NCBI GenBank assembly: GCA_963718605.1 | Contig: OY970363.1 | Coordinates: 3,906,001-3,970,000, forward strand | DNA length: 64,000 bases | Origin: JACCXE01 sp963718605 | GTDB taxonomy: Bacteria; Actinomycetota; Acidimicrobiia; Acidimicrobiales; JACCXE01 | Reading direction: 5' to 3' | Shown here: piece by piece, positions 38,295 through 47,026 of the stretch | Layout: each line of letters starts with the position of its first letter | How positions within the stretch are numbered: the first letter of the stretch is position 1 | The notes under the pieces: generated by a model | Told to the model about the DNA's origin: nothing | The model's database searches: none | Seen by the model: only the letters and a program-made list of their open reading frames with translations | Translations under genes and position numbers: made by a program

Positions 38295-38876
38295 CAGCGA
38301 TCTTGCGGGCCGAGGACGGCACCCACGCCCCGTTGTTGCTCGACCGGTGGCTCGACGCGCCCATGCCGGAAGAAGCCGACCTCCTCGCGCGCGCCGTTGG
38401 TCCTGTGCTCGATGTTGGATGCGGGCCGGGCCGTCATGCGCTCGCGCTGGCCGAGACAGGCGTAGTAGTGCTCGGCGTCGACGCGTCACCCGCTGCGGCG
38501 AAGCTCGCGGCGTGGCCGAGGCGTCTCGGTACTGCAACGGTCGATCTTTACCCGCATGCCCGGCGAGGGCCGGTGGGGAACCGCGTTGCTGCTCGACGGG
38601 AACATCGGCATCGGCGGTGACGCGATGCGTCTCCTTGCGCGCTTGCACGAACTGCTGGCCACGAACGGACGGGTGCTCGCCGAGTTGTCGGCGCCTGACG
38701 TGGGTAGCGCGGTGCACCAGATGCGCGTCGAGACCGAAGCAAGCGTGAGCCCGTGGTTTCCGTGGGCCGTCGTTAGCGCCAGCGATATTGGGGCCGTCGC
38801 CCGGTCGTCGGGCTACGCGGTGTACGAATCCTGGTCAGCCGCCGGTCGTTGGTTCGCCGAACTTCACGCGCGGTAG
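38291..38876 (+). CDS. Class I SAM-dependent methyltransferase, one frameshift
   Basis: About 194 residues when repaired. The SAM-binding motif VLDVGCGPGRHALALAETG, then VLGVDAS, lies in the first frame. A shift near 38515 leads to LQRSIFTRMPGEGRWGTALLLDGNIGIGGD in the second, where family sequence continues to TAG 38874. GTG 38291 overlaps the upstream stop. It probably methylates the product of this coupled gene set. The break is consistent with a one-base indel. Confidence 0.8.
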
Positions 38877-38891
38877 ACGCGACCGAATCGC

Positions 38892-40193
38892 TTACCAGGT
38901 GGTGCGCAGGATCGCCTGGAACACGACTGCGACAAGCGCCTGCAGCCCCAGCCACCGACGCGCGCTTTGTTCGTCGAACACACCGTCGCGCCACCACAGC
39001 GCCGCGCCCGCGATCAGTACTAGAGGTACGAAGGGCTGCCAGATCCGTTCGGTCTCGGCCGACGACAGTCCACTGAGCCCCGCGAACACGGGCGCAGCCA
39101 GCGCGCCGAATACGAGAGTGCGCATGGCCTCGCCCCGGAGGCGTCCGAGGGCCGCGACCATCGCCGGGCCGATGAGTACGGCGTAGATCGCGGCATTACC
39201 GAGCAGCCAATACCGGTACCCGCGGTAGTGCGCGATGCTCGATTTGTATTGGGTGTGTGTCTCCGCCAGGCCCGCGGACCACCAGAAGCCCCAGATCGCT
39301 GGCAGCGCAAGGCCAACGGCCGCACCGAGCACGGCGGCCACAAGCAGGGGTAGGCGCCGCCGCTGCCAGGCAACGGCGATCACCGGCAGCCCCAGTAGCG
39401 CGACGCCGTAGGTCAGCATCAACGCCGCCGCAAAGACCAGTCCACCGCCGACGGCCAACCCGCGGGCGGCGCGGCCGCGACGCGACGTGGCCATCAGCAT
39501 TAACGCGACGCCCGTTAACGCGACCGCGCCGAAAATGACATCAGGATTCGTTCGCCACACGAGCACAGGTGCAAGCACGACGAAGGGTGTCGCGGCCCGC
39601 GCAACCTGGTCGCCCGCGACTACCCGCGCCGCGACGAGTGCCGCGCCTGTTGCGACGGCACCGCCCGCAAGCATCAGCGCGATATGAAGACCCGTGCCCG
39701 ACAACCCGGCGCGCGCGAAGCACCAAAGCACCAGCACCATGCCAGGAGGATGGGCGCGGAGGTGCGCCGCGAGATGTGGCTGGTGGTGCACATAGGCGCG
39801 CAGGAAGCCAGCGGGACCACCCCACTCATCCACGAGGTGGATGTGCTGCCCGTATTCGAATTGGAGCGACGTCCAATGGGTTCCGACCGGCCCCGACCAT
39901 GCGAGCGCGAAAGCGAGTAGTGCCGCGATCGCGCCCGCGGCCACCAATAGCTGGGGCCAAGGCGCGCGCCGCACATGCGGAGGCAACCGCCACACGGCGA
40001 GCGCGAGCAGCGCGGCGGGTACCAGCGCCCGCAGCGCGGAACCGAACGAGACCTGCCAATTCCCGGTCCAGGGGACAGCGGGCACGCCGAGGGAGTGCCG
40101 GTGCGAGTGCACGACGGCAACACCAACGCAGATCGCCGTGGCGACAAGCAAACCCCACGTGAGCACCGCAAGTCGGTCGCGGCGCGTCGTCAC
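38892..40193 (-). CDS. GT-C-like integral membrane protein
   Basis: 433 residues from GTG 40193; the long open frame further upstream is antisense to the molybdopterin gene and is not coding. About eleven hydrophobic segments span the protein. A large loop after the second or third segment has LVDEWGGPAGFLRAYVHHQP and AHLRAHPPGM, reminiscent of polyprenyl-phosphate-dependent GT-C glycosyltransferases. Sugar transfer on the outer face is plausible. It is divergent from the cytochrome/molybdopterin gene and convergent with the methyltransferase gene. Confidence 0.68.
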   Translation of the reverse strand: MTTRRDRLAVLTWGLLVATAICVGVAVVHSHRHSLGVPAVPWTGNWQVSFGSALRALVPAALLALAVWRLPPHVRRAPWPQLLVAAGAIAALLAFALAWSGPVGTHWTSLQFEYGQHIHLVDEWGGPAGFLRAYVHHQPHLAAHLRAHPPGMVLVLWCFARAGLSGTGLHIALMLAGGAVATGAALVAARVVAGDQVARAATPFVVLAPVLVWRTNPDVIFGAVALTGVALMLMATSRRGRAARGLAVGGGLVFAAALMLTYGVALLGLPVIAVAWQRRRLPLLVAAVLGAAVGLALPAIWGFWWSAGLAETHTQYKSSIAHYRGYRYWLLGNAAIYAVLIGPAMVAALGRLRGEAMRTLVFGALAAPVFAGLSGLSSAETERIWQPFVPLVLIAGAALWWRDGVFDEQSARRWLGLQALVAVVFQAILRTTW

Positions 40194-40258
40194 CGCTGCA
40201 TCGTAAGAGCGCGCTGATCGCACACGACTTCCGCAGAGCAGGGTTTCGCGAACCGTAA

Positions 40259-40282
40259 GGTCCCAGATCGCCTTCTGGGACC
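40259..40282. promoter_or_regulatory. Inverted repeat in a divergent promoter region
   Basis: GGTCCCAG and CTGGGACC form a perfect 8-bp inverted repeat with an 8-base spacer, 22 bp before the start of the cytochrome/molybdopterin gene and 65 bp before the divergent membrane gene. It could be an operator for a dimeric regulator or a hairpin in the leader. No T-run follows it. Confidence 0.4.
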
Positions 40283-40304
40283 GCTCTGCTCGTACGGTGC
40301 AGGC

Positions 40305-41501
40305 ATGCCGGATCTGCGTCGCGCAACAGCATCGGTGCAGGACGCCCGCGACCACGCGCTGCTTAGCCCCGTGCAGGACGATCGCACGGCGGCGATCCTT
40401 GGCGTTGCGCTTGGCCTCTCCTTTCTTACGTGCTTTCTGACCGGTCTGATTTCGCACTTCATCCAGCACCCCACATCCTGGTTTCACTGGCAGCCCCGCC
40501 CGGCCGGTCTGTACCGATTCACACAGGGCCTGCACGTTGCAACTGGTCTCGCGTCGATCCCGCTGCTGCTCGCCAAATTGTGGAGTGTGTTTCCCCACCT
40601 CTTCCGCTGGCCGCCAGTCGCGTACGTCGCACACGCCGTCGAACGGATCATGCTCGTGCCGCTCGTGTGCGGATCGGTGTTCATGTTGTTCAGCGGCGCC
40701 GCGAACATCGCGAAGTGGTACCCGTGGCACTTTTCGTTTCCGGCCGTGCACTACCTGGTTGGTTGGATGACCATGGGCGCCCTCGTTACTCATCTCGGCG
40801 CCAAGGCGACCATCACGCGGCACGCGTTGTTCCGCCGCGATACAGACGCGGATGCAGACGCCGACCACGACGCGCCTGCTCCCGTGGCAGCTACCGGGAC
40901 CAGCCGGCGCGGCTTCCTCGGCGCCACGGCGGCGGCCGTCGGATTTTTGACCCTCACGACGGTTGGCCAGACAGTGCGACCGTTGCGGCGACTGACGTTG
41001 TTCGCGCCACGGCGCCCGGACATCGGCCCACAGGGCCTGCCCGTGAACGGCACCGCGTCTGCGTCGCTCATCAAACGCGCGCAGAGCCCGAAATACAAAC
41101 TCCGCATCACGGGCAACGCCGCGAAAAAGTCCACGTTGTCGCTCGCAGACTTGCAGAACTTTCCCCAGCACTCGGCTCGCCTTCCGATCGCGTGTGTCGA
41201 AGGGTGGAGCGCTGACGCGAACTGGACCGGCGTGCCGATTCGCGACCTGCTTCGCCATGCGGGTGTCGCCGAGTCCGCGAACGTCGAGGTCACCGTCACG
41301 TCGCTGCAGCGCGGCAGCCTGTACCGCGAGTCCACCCTCAGTAACGCGCAGGCCCGCGATCGCGACGCGCTGCTGGCGCTGAAGGTGAACGACGCCACGC
41401 TGCATATCGATCACGGGTTTCCGTGTCGGTTGATCGGGCCGAACCGCCCGGGCGTACAACAGACGAAGTGGGTCGCCGAGTTGTCGGTGCGACACGTATG
41501 A
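40305..41501 (+). CDS. Membrane cytochrome fused to a sulfite-oxidase-fold molybdopterin domain
   Basis: 398 residues. The first 180 contain four membrane segments with His residues suited to heme b ligation (GLISHFIQHP, GLHVATGL, AVHYLVGWM). A charged linker and twin-Arg-like SRRGFLGATAAAVGF segment follow (about 200-216). The C-terminal SUOX-type domain has RLPIACVEGWSADANWTG, whose Cys would bind molybdenum. The layout resembles MsrP/MsrQ (YedY/YedZ) in one chain. It likely moves electrons between membrane quinone and an external substrate. It overlaps the next gene (ATGA). Confidence 0.82.
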   Translation: MPDLRRATASVQDARDHALLSPVQDDRTAAILGVALGLSFLTCFLTGLISHFIQHPTSWFHWQPRPAGLYRFTQGLHVATGLASIPLLLAKLWSVFPHLFRWPPVAYVAHAVERIMLVPLVCGSVFMLFSGAANIAKWYPWHFSFPAVHYLVGWMTMGALVTHLGAKATITRHALFRRDTDADADADHDAPAPVAATGTSRRGFLGATAAAVGFLTLTTVGQTVRPLRRLTLFAPRRPDIGPQGLPVNGTASASLIKRAQSPKYKLRITGNAAKKSTLSLADLQNFPQHSARLPIACVEGWSADANWTGVPIRDLLRHAGVAESANVEVTVTSLQRGSLYRESTLSNAQARDRDALLALKVNDATLHIDHGFPCRLIGPNRPGVQQTKWVAELSVRHV

Positions 41502-41953
41502 CCCAGGCCGAGCATCTGCCGGGCGGCCGTCGCTTCTGGCTGGGCGCGGTGACAGGCGCGGCGATTGTCGGGGTTGCGCTCTTCGAACTCGCCACCACGT
41601 TGAAGCTGTCGAGTCTGTTCAACCTCGCATTGGTCCTCGGCGGGTCGGGCGTCGGCCACGACGCGCTGTGGGCGCCCGCGGTCGTCGCCGTTGCGTTGCT
41701 CACCCGGCGTTTGCCGGAATGGGTGCGTGGGCCAGTGCGCCTTGGGTTAGTGCTGACCGCGGTGCTCTTGCTGTTCGCGTGGCCCGAACTCCACGGCTAC
41801 GCCGGGCACGCCCGCAATCCGTCAGCCGGCCCGCTCGATTACCACCGCAACGTGTCGTTCACTCTGTTGGTCCTCTGGGCCACAATCGGCGGTGTGTGCA
41901 CCTACCGCAAGGTTCAACTTCGGCGTACACGAATCGCGCGGCGCGCGGCATGA
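41498..41953 (+). CDS. Four-helix membrane protein coupled to the Mo-enzyme
   Basis: 151 residues with about four hydrophobic segments (near 15-32, 38-52, 58-72, 86-100) and a last segment near 120-138. No family is recognised. It is coupled by ATGA overlaps to the molybdopterin fusion upstream and to the phosphorylase downstream. It may be a subunit or assembly factor for the membrane oxidoreductase. An external loop contains GHARNPSAGPLDYHRN. Confidence 0.6.
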   Translation: MTQAEHLPGGRRFWLGAVTGAAIVGVALFELATTLKLSSLFNLALVLGGSGVGHDALWAPAVVAVALLTRRLPEWVRGPVRLGLVLTAVLLLFAWPELHGYAGHARNPSAGPLDYHRNVSFTLLVLWATIGGVCTYRKVQLRRTRIARRAA

Positions 41954-42741
41954 CGGGCGCCGCGCCGCTGGGCGTATTGGGCGGGTCAGGGTTTTACGAC
42001 TTCCTGACCGGCGCCGACCAGGTTGCGATCGAGACGCCCTACGGCGCGCCGTCGGCCCCGATCACGTTGGGCGAGCTAGACGGTCATCCCGTGGCGTTCC
42101 TGGCCCGGCACGGTGTGCACCATCAGTTCCCGGCACACCGCGTGAACTACCGAGCAAACATCTGGGCGCTGCATGAGGTGGGCGTGCGACAGCTCATCGC
42201 ACCCTGCGCGGCCGGTTCGTTATCGACCGACTCGCACCCCGGCGACTTCGTCGTGCTGGACCAACTGGTCGACCGAACCCGGAACCGCGCCGACACGTAT
42301 TTCGACGGCCCGGAGTTGCATCACGTGGGCTTCGCCGATCCCTACTGCCCCGTCCTCGGCGACCTGCTGGTTGGAGCTGCGAGGGCGGAAGGCGTGCGGG
42401 TTCACCCGCGCGGAACCGTCGTTGTGATCAACGGACCGCGGTTCTCGACTCGCGCCGAAAGCCGATGGTTTCGCGCCCAGGGTTGGGACGTCATCAACAT
42501 GACGCAGTATCCCGAGGCCGTGCTCGCGCGCGAACTCGGCATGTGCTTCGGCGGCCTGGCGCTGATCACCGACTACGACGCGGGCGTGCACGACACCGAT
42601 GCCGCGGTCGATATGTCCGCCGTACTTGCGGTGCTCCGACAGAACGTCGAACGCCTGAAATCAGTGCTCTACCGCGCCGTCACGACACCCTCCTCGTCGA
42701 CCATCACGTGTGCATGCGCCGAGGGCGCCTCTGCCGGCTGA
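41950..42741 (+). CDS. mtnP: S-methyl-5'-thioadenosine phosphorylase-type enzyme
   Basis: 263 residues. The N-terminus LGVLGGSGFYDF (phosphate loop), the ARHGVHHQFPAHRVNYRAN motif, and INGPRFSTRAESRWF followed by NMTQYPEAVLARELG are typical of the MTAP/PNP family. It cleaves MTA, or related 5'-deoxyadenosines, to adenine and a pentose 1-phosphate. It is the last gene of the coupled run, which suggests a link to the sugar and methyl-transfer genes. The exact substrate is open. Confidence 0.88.
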   Translation: MTGAAPLGVLGGSGFYDFLTGADQVAIETPYGAPSAPITLGELDGHPVAFLARHGVHHQFPAHRVNYRANIWALHEVGVRQLIAPCAAGSLSTDSHPGDFVVLDQLVDRTRNRADTYFDGPELHHVGFADPYCPVLGDLLVGAARAEGVRVHPRGTVVVINGPRFSTRAESRWFRAQGWDVINMTQYPEAVLARELGMCFGGLALITDYDAGVHDTDAAVDMSAVLAVLRQNVERLKSVLYRAVTTPSSSTITCACAEGASAG

Positions 42742-42743
42742 CC

Positions 42744-44521
42744 TCAGAGGGTCCGGCACCCGAGTGACGGATTGTCCCCCGCCATGTTGTTGATCGCGTA
42801 GACGCACACGGTGTGCAGACCGGGACTCGCGCCAACGGTCACCCCGAACCCGTGAGCGGCGCCGTAGCGCGGGTACACCACCGCGACGTCAGGCCGGCTG
42901 CCCGCGGCGAGCACTCCGGTTGGCGGCAGCGAGTCGACGTAGACGTGCACCGGGATCGGCGCCGCCGTGTCCGGATCAATCGCCCAACCCGCGACGTAGT
43001 AGCCACCGGCCATGTGTCTCACCGCGTCGAGCGAACCGAACGGCACGCCGTCGACGACCACCTGTTTGCACCCGAGCAGCGAGTGATCGCCCGGGCCGAG
43101 ATTGATCGCGAACGCGCACACTCGATGCGTGCCCCGCGACGCCGGCACAACCGCCGCGAACCCGTGCGCGGCGCCGAAACCGGGGAACACGCCCGCGACG
43201 TCTTGGCGAGGGCGGTTGGCGTCGATGCCGTAGATGGTGTTGTCGACGTAGATGTGCACGGTGTTCGACGCGGCCGTGTTCGGGTCGATCGACCAGCCGG
43301 TCACGTAGATCCCGCCGAGGGCGACGCGTGCGGTGTCGAACGCGCCGAACGGTGCGTCGGAGCCGAGCCGGACCCAGTCGATGATCCAGTTGCGCGGACC
43401 TCGGTCCTCATCCGGATCGACGCGGAACTCGGTGATGGTCCGACCGGTCCACCCGAGGCGCGGACTCTCCTGCGTCTCGTCAAGCAGGCCCGAATACCCC
43501 ATGTCGAAGTTGACGGTTTGCCAGCCCGGATAGATCAGGATGTCCTGGCTCGTCTGTTGCATGTTCGATCCCGCGACGTACCAAAGCACCCGCGCGTTCA
43601 TGCCACCACCGACGTTGTCCTCAAGCGAGAACACGCCGTCGAAGAAGATGCGCATGCTGAAGCGGTGATACCGGGTTCCGTCGATCGGGGCGGGCGCGGG
43701 CAGCACGATCTTCGGGTCGTTGATGTTCGGGCCGGCGTTCTGCCCGTGCATGCTCTGGCCGTCGAAGTACACCGACGCGTTGGTGATGGTGCCGCCGTCA
43801 CTCGGGTTCGAGAAATCCCATGCGTCGCCGCGCACAATCGACGCATAGTCGCCGCTGGCTGCCGGGTCCGGAGTCAGCAGCGATCGGGGCGCAGACGAAC
43901 CCGAACCGGTCGGGTCGTAGAGCCGGATCCAGTCGATGTCCATGCGTACCGGCGTGGGCCCGCCGACGGGCGACAGCGTGAGGGACTGAATCGACCCGGC
44001 CCATTGCGAAGGCAACTCGGGGTAGCCGTTCTTCAGCAGCACGTCGTAGGTGTTCCATCCGGGATTGATCGTGATCTGTTGGCCGCCCTCGCACGTCTGG
44101 CGCAGGGTGCCGCAGGTCATCCACGTGATCTGGCCGTAGAGCGTCCGCGATGTCTGCGAGTTGAGCCGGAACGACATGCGCGTGAACTTCGACGCGTCGA
44201 TCGGAAGCAGGCTGCCGTCACGACCCCACGGGATCGTTATCTCGGAAAAGCCCCGCACCAACGCCAACTGCGCGGACGGTTTGAAGGTGGCCGACAACAT
44301 GCCGTTCTGCACGACGATGTCGTCGACTTGGCGCGTCCATCCCGCAGGGGTTCGCCAAAGTCGTCGGCGTTCGAGAAGTCCCAAGCGTCGCCGTAGGTAG
44401 TGGTCGCGAAGTCAGGGGCCGTCATCGGGTCGACCGCCGCGCGCGCCTTTACCGCCGGTCCAAGCAGCAGCGTGACCAGACAGGCAAGGACTACGACAAG
44501 GCGATGAGGCGCGCGCGGCAT
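42744..44521 (-). CDS. Secreted multi-domain repeat protein, one frameshift
   Basis: About 592 residues when repaired (shift near 44345). The signal peptide lies at residues 1-28. Two beta-sandwich, carbohydrate-binding-like units follow, each opening with GDAWDFSN. The C-terminus has two 85-90-residue repeats with a shared pattern: GGxYVxGWxIDPxTA, HxYVD, RxDVAxVxPxxGAAHGF and HxVCxxAINxxxGDxxLGC. The stop codon lies 2 bp from that of mtnP. It probably binds cell-surface or environmental polysaccharide; no enzyme motif is seen. Confidence 0.75.
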
Positions 44522-44566
44522 ACATCCCTGTCGGCCCGGCGGGCCCGAACCTGAGGAGCGCGGGAG

Positions 44567-45058
44567 CTACAGCACCTTGTGCCCGTACATCTCGCCCAGC
44601 GGATCGGCGATGAGTTCGAGCCGGGCTCCGTCGGGATCAGGGAAGTACATCGAGGTGCCACTCTCCTCGTGGACGGGCACGCCCTCCGCCTCGAGGCGCG
44701 CCTTTGCCGCGTCCCACTGGTCGGGGTCGATCGAGATCGCGATGTGGTGCAAGCCGCCCAAGACCTCGGCATACGGGCCGAGACCCAGGTCGGGAAAGTC
44801 GAAGAACGCGAGCAAATTGCCGTGGCCGATGTCGAAGAAGAAGTGGTTCGAGCCCTTGTAATCCCGGTTCTCGAAGATGTCGGTGAGCGGAAACCCGAGG
44901 ATCTCTTGGTAAAAGCGCACGGTCCGTTCCACGTCAGACGAAAGCAGCGCCATGTGATGCACGCCCCGGGCGGTGGACTGCGGGCGCTCGGCCGGGTCCT
45001 TCAGGTACGTGGAACGGATGCGGTCACGCTCGGCTTCGATCTTGTCCAGGTCAGCCAT
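44567..45058 (-). CDS. VOC-superfamily (glyoxalase/dioxygenase-like) protein
   Basis: 163 residues from ATG 45058. Two beta-alpha-beta-beta-beta units with metal ligands in the expected places: His in RGVHHMALL, His in GGLHHIAISID and Glu in GARLELIADP. The second His-Glu pair is typical of extradiol dioxygenases and glyoxalases. The N-terminal 25 residues (KIEAERDRIRSTYL) are a charged helix. Substrate unknown. Divergent from the SGNH hydrolase gene. Confidence 0.82.
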   Translation of the reverse strand: MADLDKIEAERDRIRSTYLKDPAERPQSTARGVHHMALLSSDVERTVRFYQEILGFPLTDIFENRDYKGSNHFFFDIGHGNLLAFFDFPDLGLGPYAEVLGGLHHIAISIDPDQWDAAKARLEAEGVPVHEESGTSMYFPDPDGARLELIADPLGEMYGHKVL

Positions 45059-45099
45059 CCGACCGACGATAAACCCGTCGCCGCGGTACCGTTGTGCGC

Positions 45100-45996
45100 A
45101 TGCTGGGGGGAATTGACAAGACAATCGTCGCGGTCGTACTTGCACTGGTGGCCGCCATTTCACGGCTCACGGGGGTGCCGCCCGCGGCTGCGCCGCCACC
45201 CAACCCGCTCGTGTACGTGTCGCTCGGCGACTCGTACGTGTCTGGCCCGCTGATCTTTCCGCACGACGACACCTTCGTCCTACAGGCGTGCGGCCAGTCG
45301 ACCCGAAACTTCGCGCACCTCGCGGCCGAGATGATCGAGGCCGACGTCTTCAAGGACGTCAGCTGCGGCGGGGCCACGATCAACAAGTTCGAGGACCCCC
45401 AGGACGTCACGCAGGGTGTCGTGCCGCCACAGTTCGACGCCGTCGACGCGACCACCGACGTGGTCACCCTCGGTATGGGTGGCAACGACGTCGGCTTCGT
45501 CGGCCTGGCACTCGACTGCGTGCGCCTGAACCCCACCGACGCGCCGTGCACGCCGAACTACTTCGACGCCAACGGTGTCGACACCGTGTCGCGCGACATC
45601 GCCGACATGGGTGACGAACTGGGCATTGCCCTCGACAAGCTCCACGTGCGAGCGCCCAACGCCAAGATCCTCGTGGTGAGCTACCCGGACGCGCTGCCTG
45701 ACAGCGGCCAAGGTTGTTATCCCTATCTGCCAATCCTCGACGCGGACATGCCGTACCTCGTAGCCAAGTTCAAGGAAATGAACGCCGAGTTGAAGTCGAC
45801 CGCGCTCGCGCACAACGCGAAGTACGTGGACATCTACACCGGCGGCATCGGCCACGACGCGTGCCAGCCGCCGGGCATCGCGTGGATCAACGGCGCCTTG
45901 CTCGTCCCGCCGAGTTTCCCGGCACATCCGAACGACCTCAGCTTCCTGAACTCGGCGCCCGTCGTGGCGAGCGCAATCACCGCCGCCTTGGCGTGA
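45100..45996 (+). CDS. Secreted SGNH/GDSL hydrolase
   Basis: 298 residues from ATG 45100 (a GTG two codons earlier is possible). A signal segment lies at about residues 6-30. Block I LGDSYVSG carries the catalytic Ser, block II the Gly in SCGGAT, block III GGNDVGF the Asn, and block V the His in PAHPND. It has six Cys typical of exported actinomycete lipase-like enzymes. It is probably an esterase or lipase outside the cell. Its stop overlaps the next start (GTGA). Confidence 0.88.
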   Translation: MLGGIDKTIVAVVLALVAAISRLTGVPPAAAPPPNPLVYVSLGDSYVSGPLIFPHDDTFVLQACGQSTRNFAHLAAEMIEADVFKDVSCGGATINKFEDPQDVTQGVVPPQFDAVDATTDVVTLGMGGNDVGFVGLALDCVRLNPTDAPCTPNYFDANGVDTVSRDIADMGDELGIALDKLHVRAPNAKILVVSYPDALPDSGQGCYPYLPILDADMPYLVAKFKEMNAELKSTALAHNAKYVDIYTGGIGHDACQPPGIAWINGALLVPPSFPAHPNDLSFLNSAPVVASAITAALA

Positions 45997-46790
45997 CCGA
46001 AACGCTTCGGTACTGCGTCAACGCGTTCAACACCGCGACCGAGTCGGCCAACAAGATCCACGACGACACGGTCGCGAAAAACCTCGGATTCCGCGGTGGC
46101 CTCGTGCCCGGCGTCGACGTCTACGCGTATCTCTGTCACCTGCCCGCCGCGGCGTGGGGACGAGACTGGCTCGAGCGCGGCACGATCACCGCGACGTTCG
46201 CGTCGCCGGTTTACGACGGCGACACCGTTGACGTCGAGGGCGTGCAGGCCGCGGCGAACGTGATCGAAATGACCCTCACCGACCCGAAGGGTGGGTTCTG
46301 TGCGTCGGGCGCCGCGACACTGCACGAAGGCAGCCCAATCGAAGCACCCGATCCCGCCGGTTGGCCAGACTTTCCGGCGGACGGCAACCGTGCGAAAGCA
46401 TCGCCCGAGACGCTGACATCGATCCCGCTCGGCTATCTCGACGTGGGCTTCCACACCGACAAGGCGCGCGCCTACCTCGACGACATCCGCGAGAGCGCCG
46501 ACGTGTTCCGCCGCGATGGTCTGGCCCACCCCGGTTGGCTCCTGCGGTATTGCAACTTCGTGCTCACGTCGAACTTCGAACTCGGTCCGTGGATTCACGT
46601 GCAATCCACTACGCAGTTCTTCAGCGCTGTGGAGGACGGAGAGCGGGTGCAAACGCGCGCCAAGGTCTCCGACGTCACCGAGAGCAAGGGCCACAAGTTC
46701 GTCGATCTCGACATCCTGCAACTCGCCAACGGTGAACGGCCGGTGGCCCGAGTCGCCCACCGCGCCATCTACCAACCGCGAGGCGTTTAG
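45993..46790 (+). CDS. Hotdog-fold (MaoC-like) protein
   Basis: 265 residues from GTG 45993. Two hotdog halves are suggested: the first has NKIHDDTVAKNLGFRGGLVPGVDVYAYL, resembling the MaoC hydratase motif region, and the second has WIHVQSTTQFFSAVEDGERVQTRAKV. Such proteins act on acyl-CoA or acyl-ACP thioesters. The catalytic D-H pair is only partly evident, so hydratase activity is uncertain. It is coupled to the SGNH hydrolase gene. Confidence 0.68.
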   Translation: MTETLRYCVNAFNTATESANKIHDDTVAKNLGFRGGLVPGVDVYAYLCHLPAAAWGRDWLERGTITATFASPVYDGDTVDVEGVQAAANVIEMTLTDPKGGFCASGAATLHEGSPIEAPDPAGWPDFPADGNRAKASPETLTSIPLGYLDVGFHTDKARAYLDDIRESADVFRRDGLAHPGWLLRYCNFVLTSNFELGPWIHVQSTTQFFSAVEDGERVQTRAKVSDVTESKGHKFVDLDILQLANGERPVARVAHRAIYQPRGV

Positions 46791-46903
46791 CGACGCTTCT
46801 TCTGGCGTCGCTCTCGTACGAAGAGGTACAGCGCCGCGGTCGCCAGGATCGCAACAGCCGCGACTGCTCGAACGAAACCGCTTTGTTGAGCAGCGATCGT
46901 CAT
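46787..46903 (-). CDS. Putative 38-residue membrane micropeptide
   Basis: An open frame from ATG 46903 to TAA 46787. One hydrophobic helix (VAAVAILATAALYLFV, about 14-29) is followed by a strongly basic tail (RERRQKKRR). It has the form of a tail-anchored small membrane protein. It converges on the hotdog gene with a 4-bp overlap and is otherwise the only coding-like sequence in the 135-bp gap before tRNA-His. Short length makes chance occurrence possible. Confidence 0.42.
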   Translation of the reverse strand: MTIAAQQSGFVRAVAAVAILATAALYLFVRERRQKKRR

Positions 46904-46925
46904 ATGCAAGACTGCTCGCTCCCGT

Positions 46926-47003
46926 GGTGGTTGTAGCTCAGTTGGTTAGAGCACCAGGTTGTGATCCTGGGGGTCGGGGGTTCGAGTCCCCTCAGCCACC
47001 CCA
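46926..47003 (+). tRNA. tRNA-His (anticodon GTG)
   Basis: Acceptor GTGGTTG/CAGCCAC with the extra 5' G at 46926 opposite discriminator C (47000), the hallmark of tRNA-His. The anticodon loop TTGTGAT gives GTG. CCA is encoded at 47001-47003. Confidence 0.95.
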
Positions 47004-47026
47004 ATTTTTTCCCCGGCGGGGTGTCG

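Noticed and set aside
40194..41495. Long minus-strand open frame that extends the GT-C-like gene upstream by more than 400 codons
   Set aside because: It is antisense to the cytochrome/molybdopterin gene, has an Arg/Gln/His-rich shadow composition and no membrane character. GTG 40193 gives a normal start.
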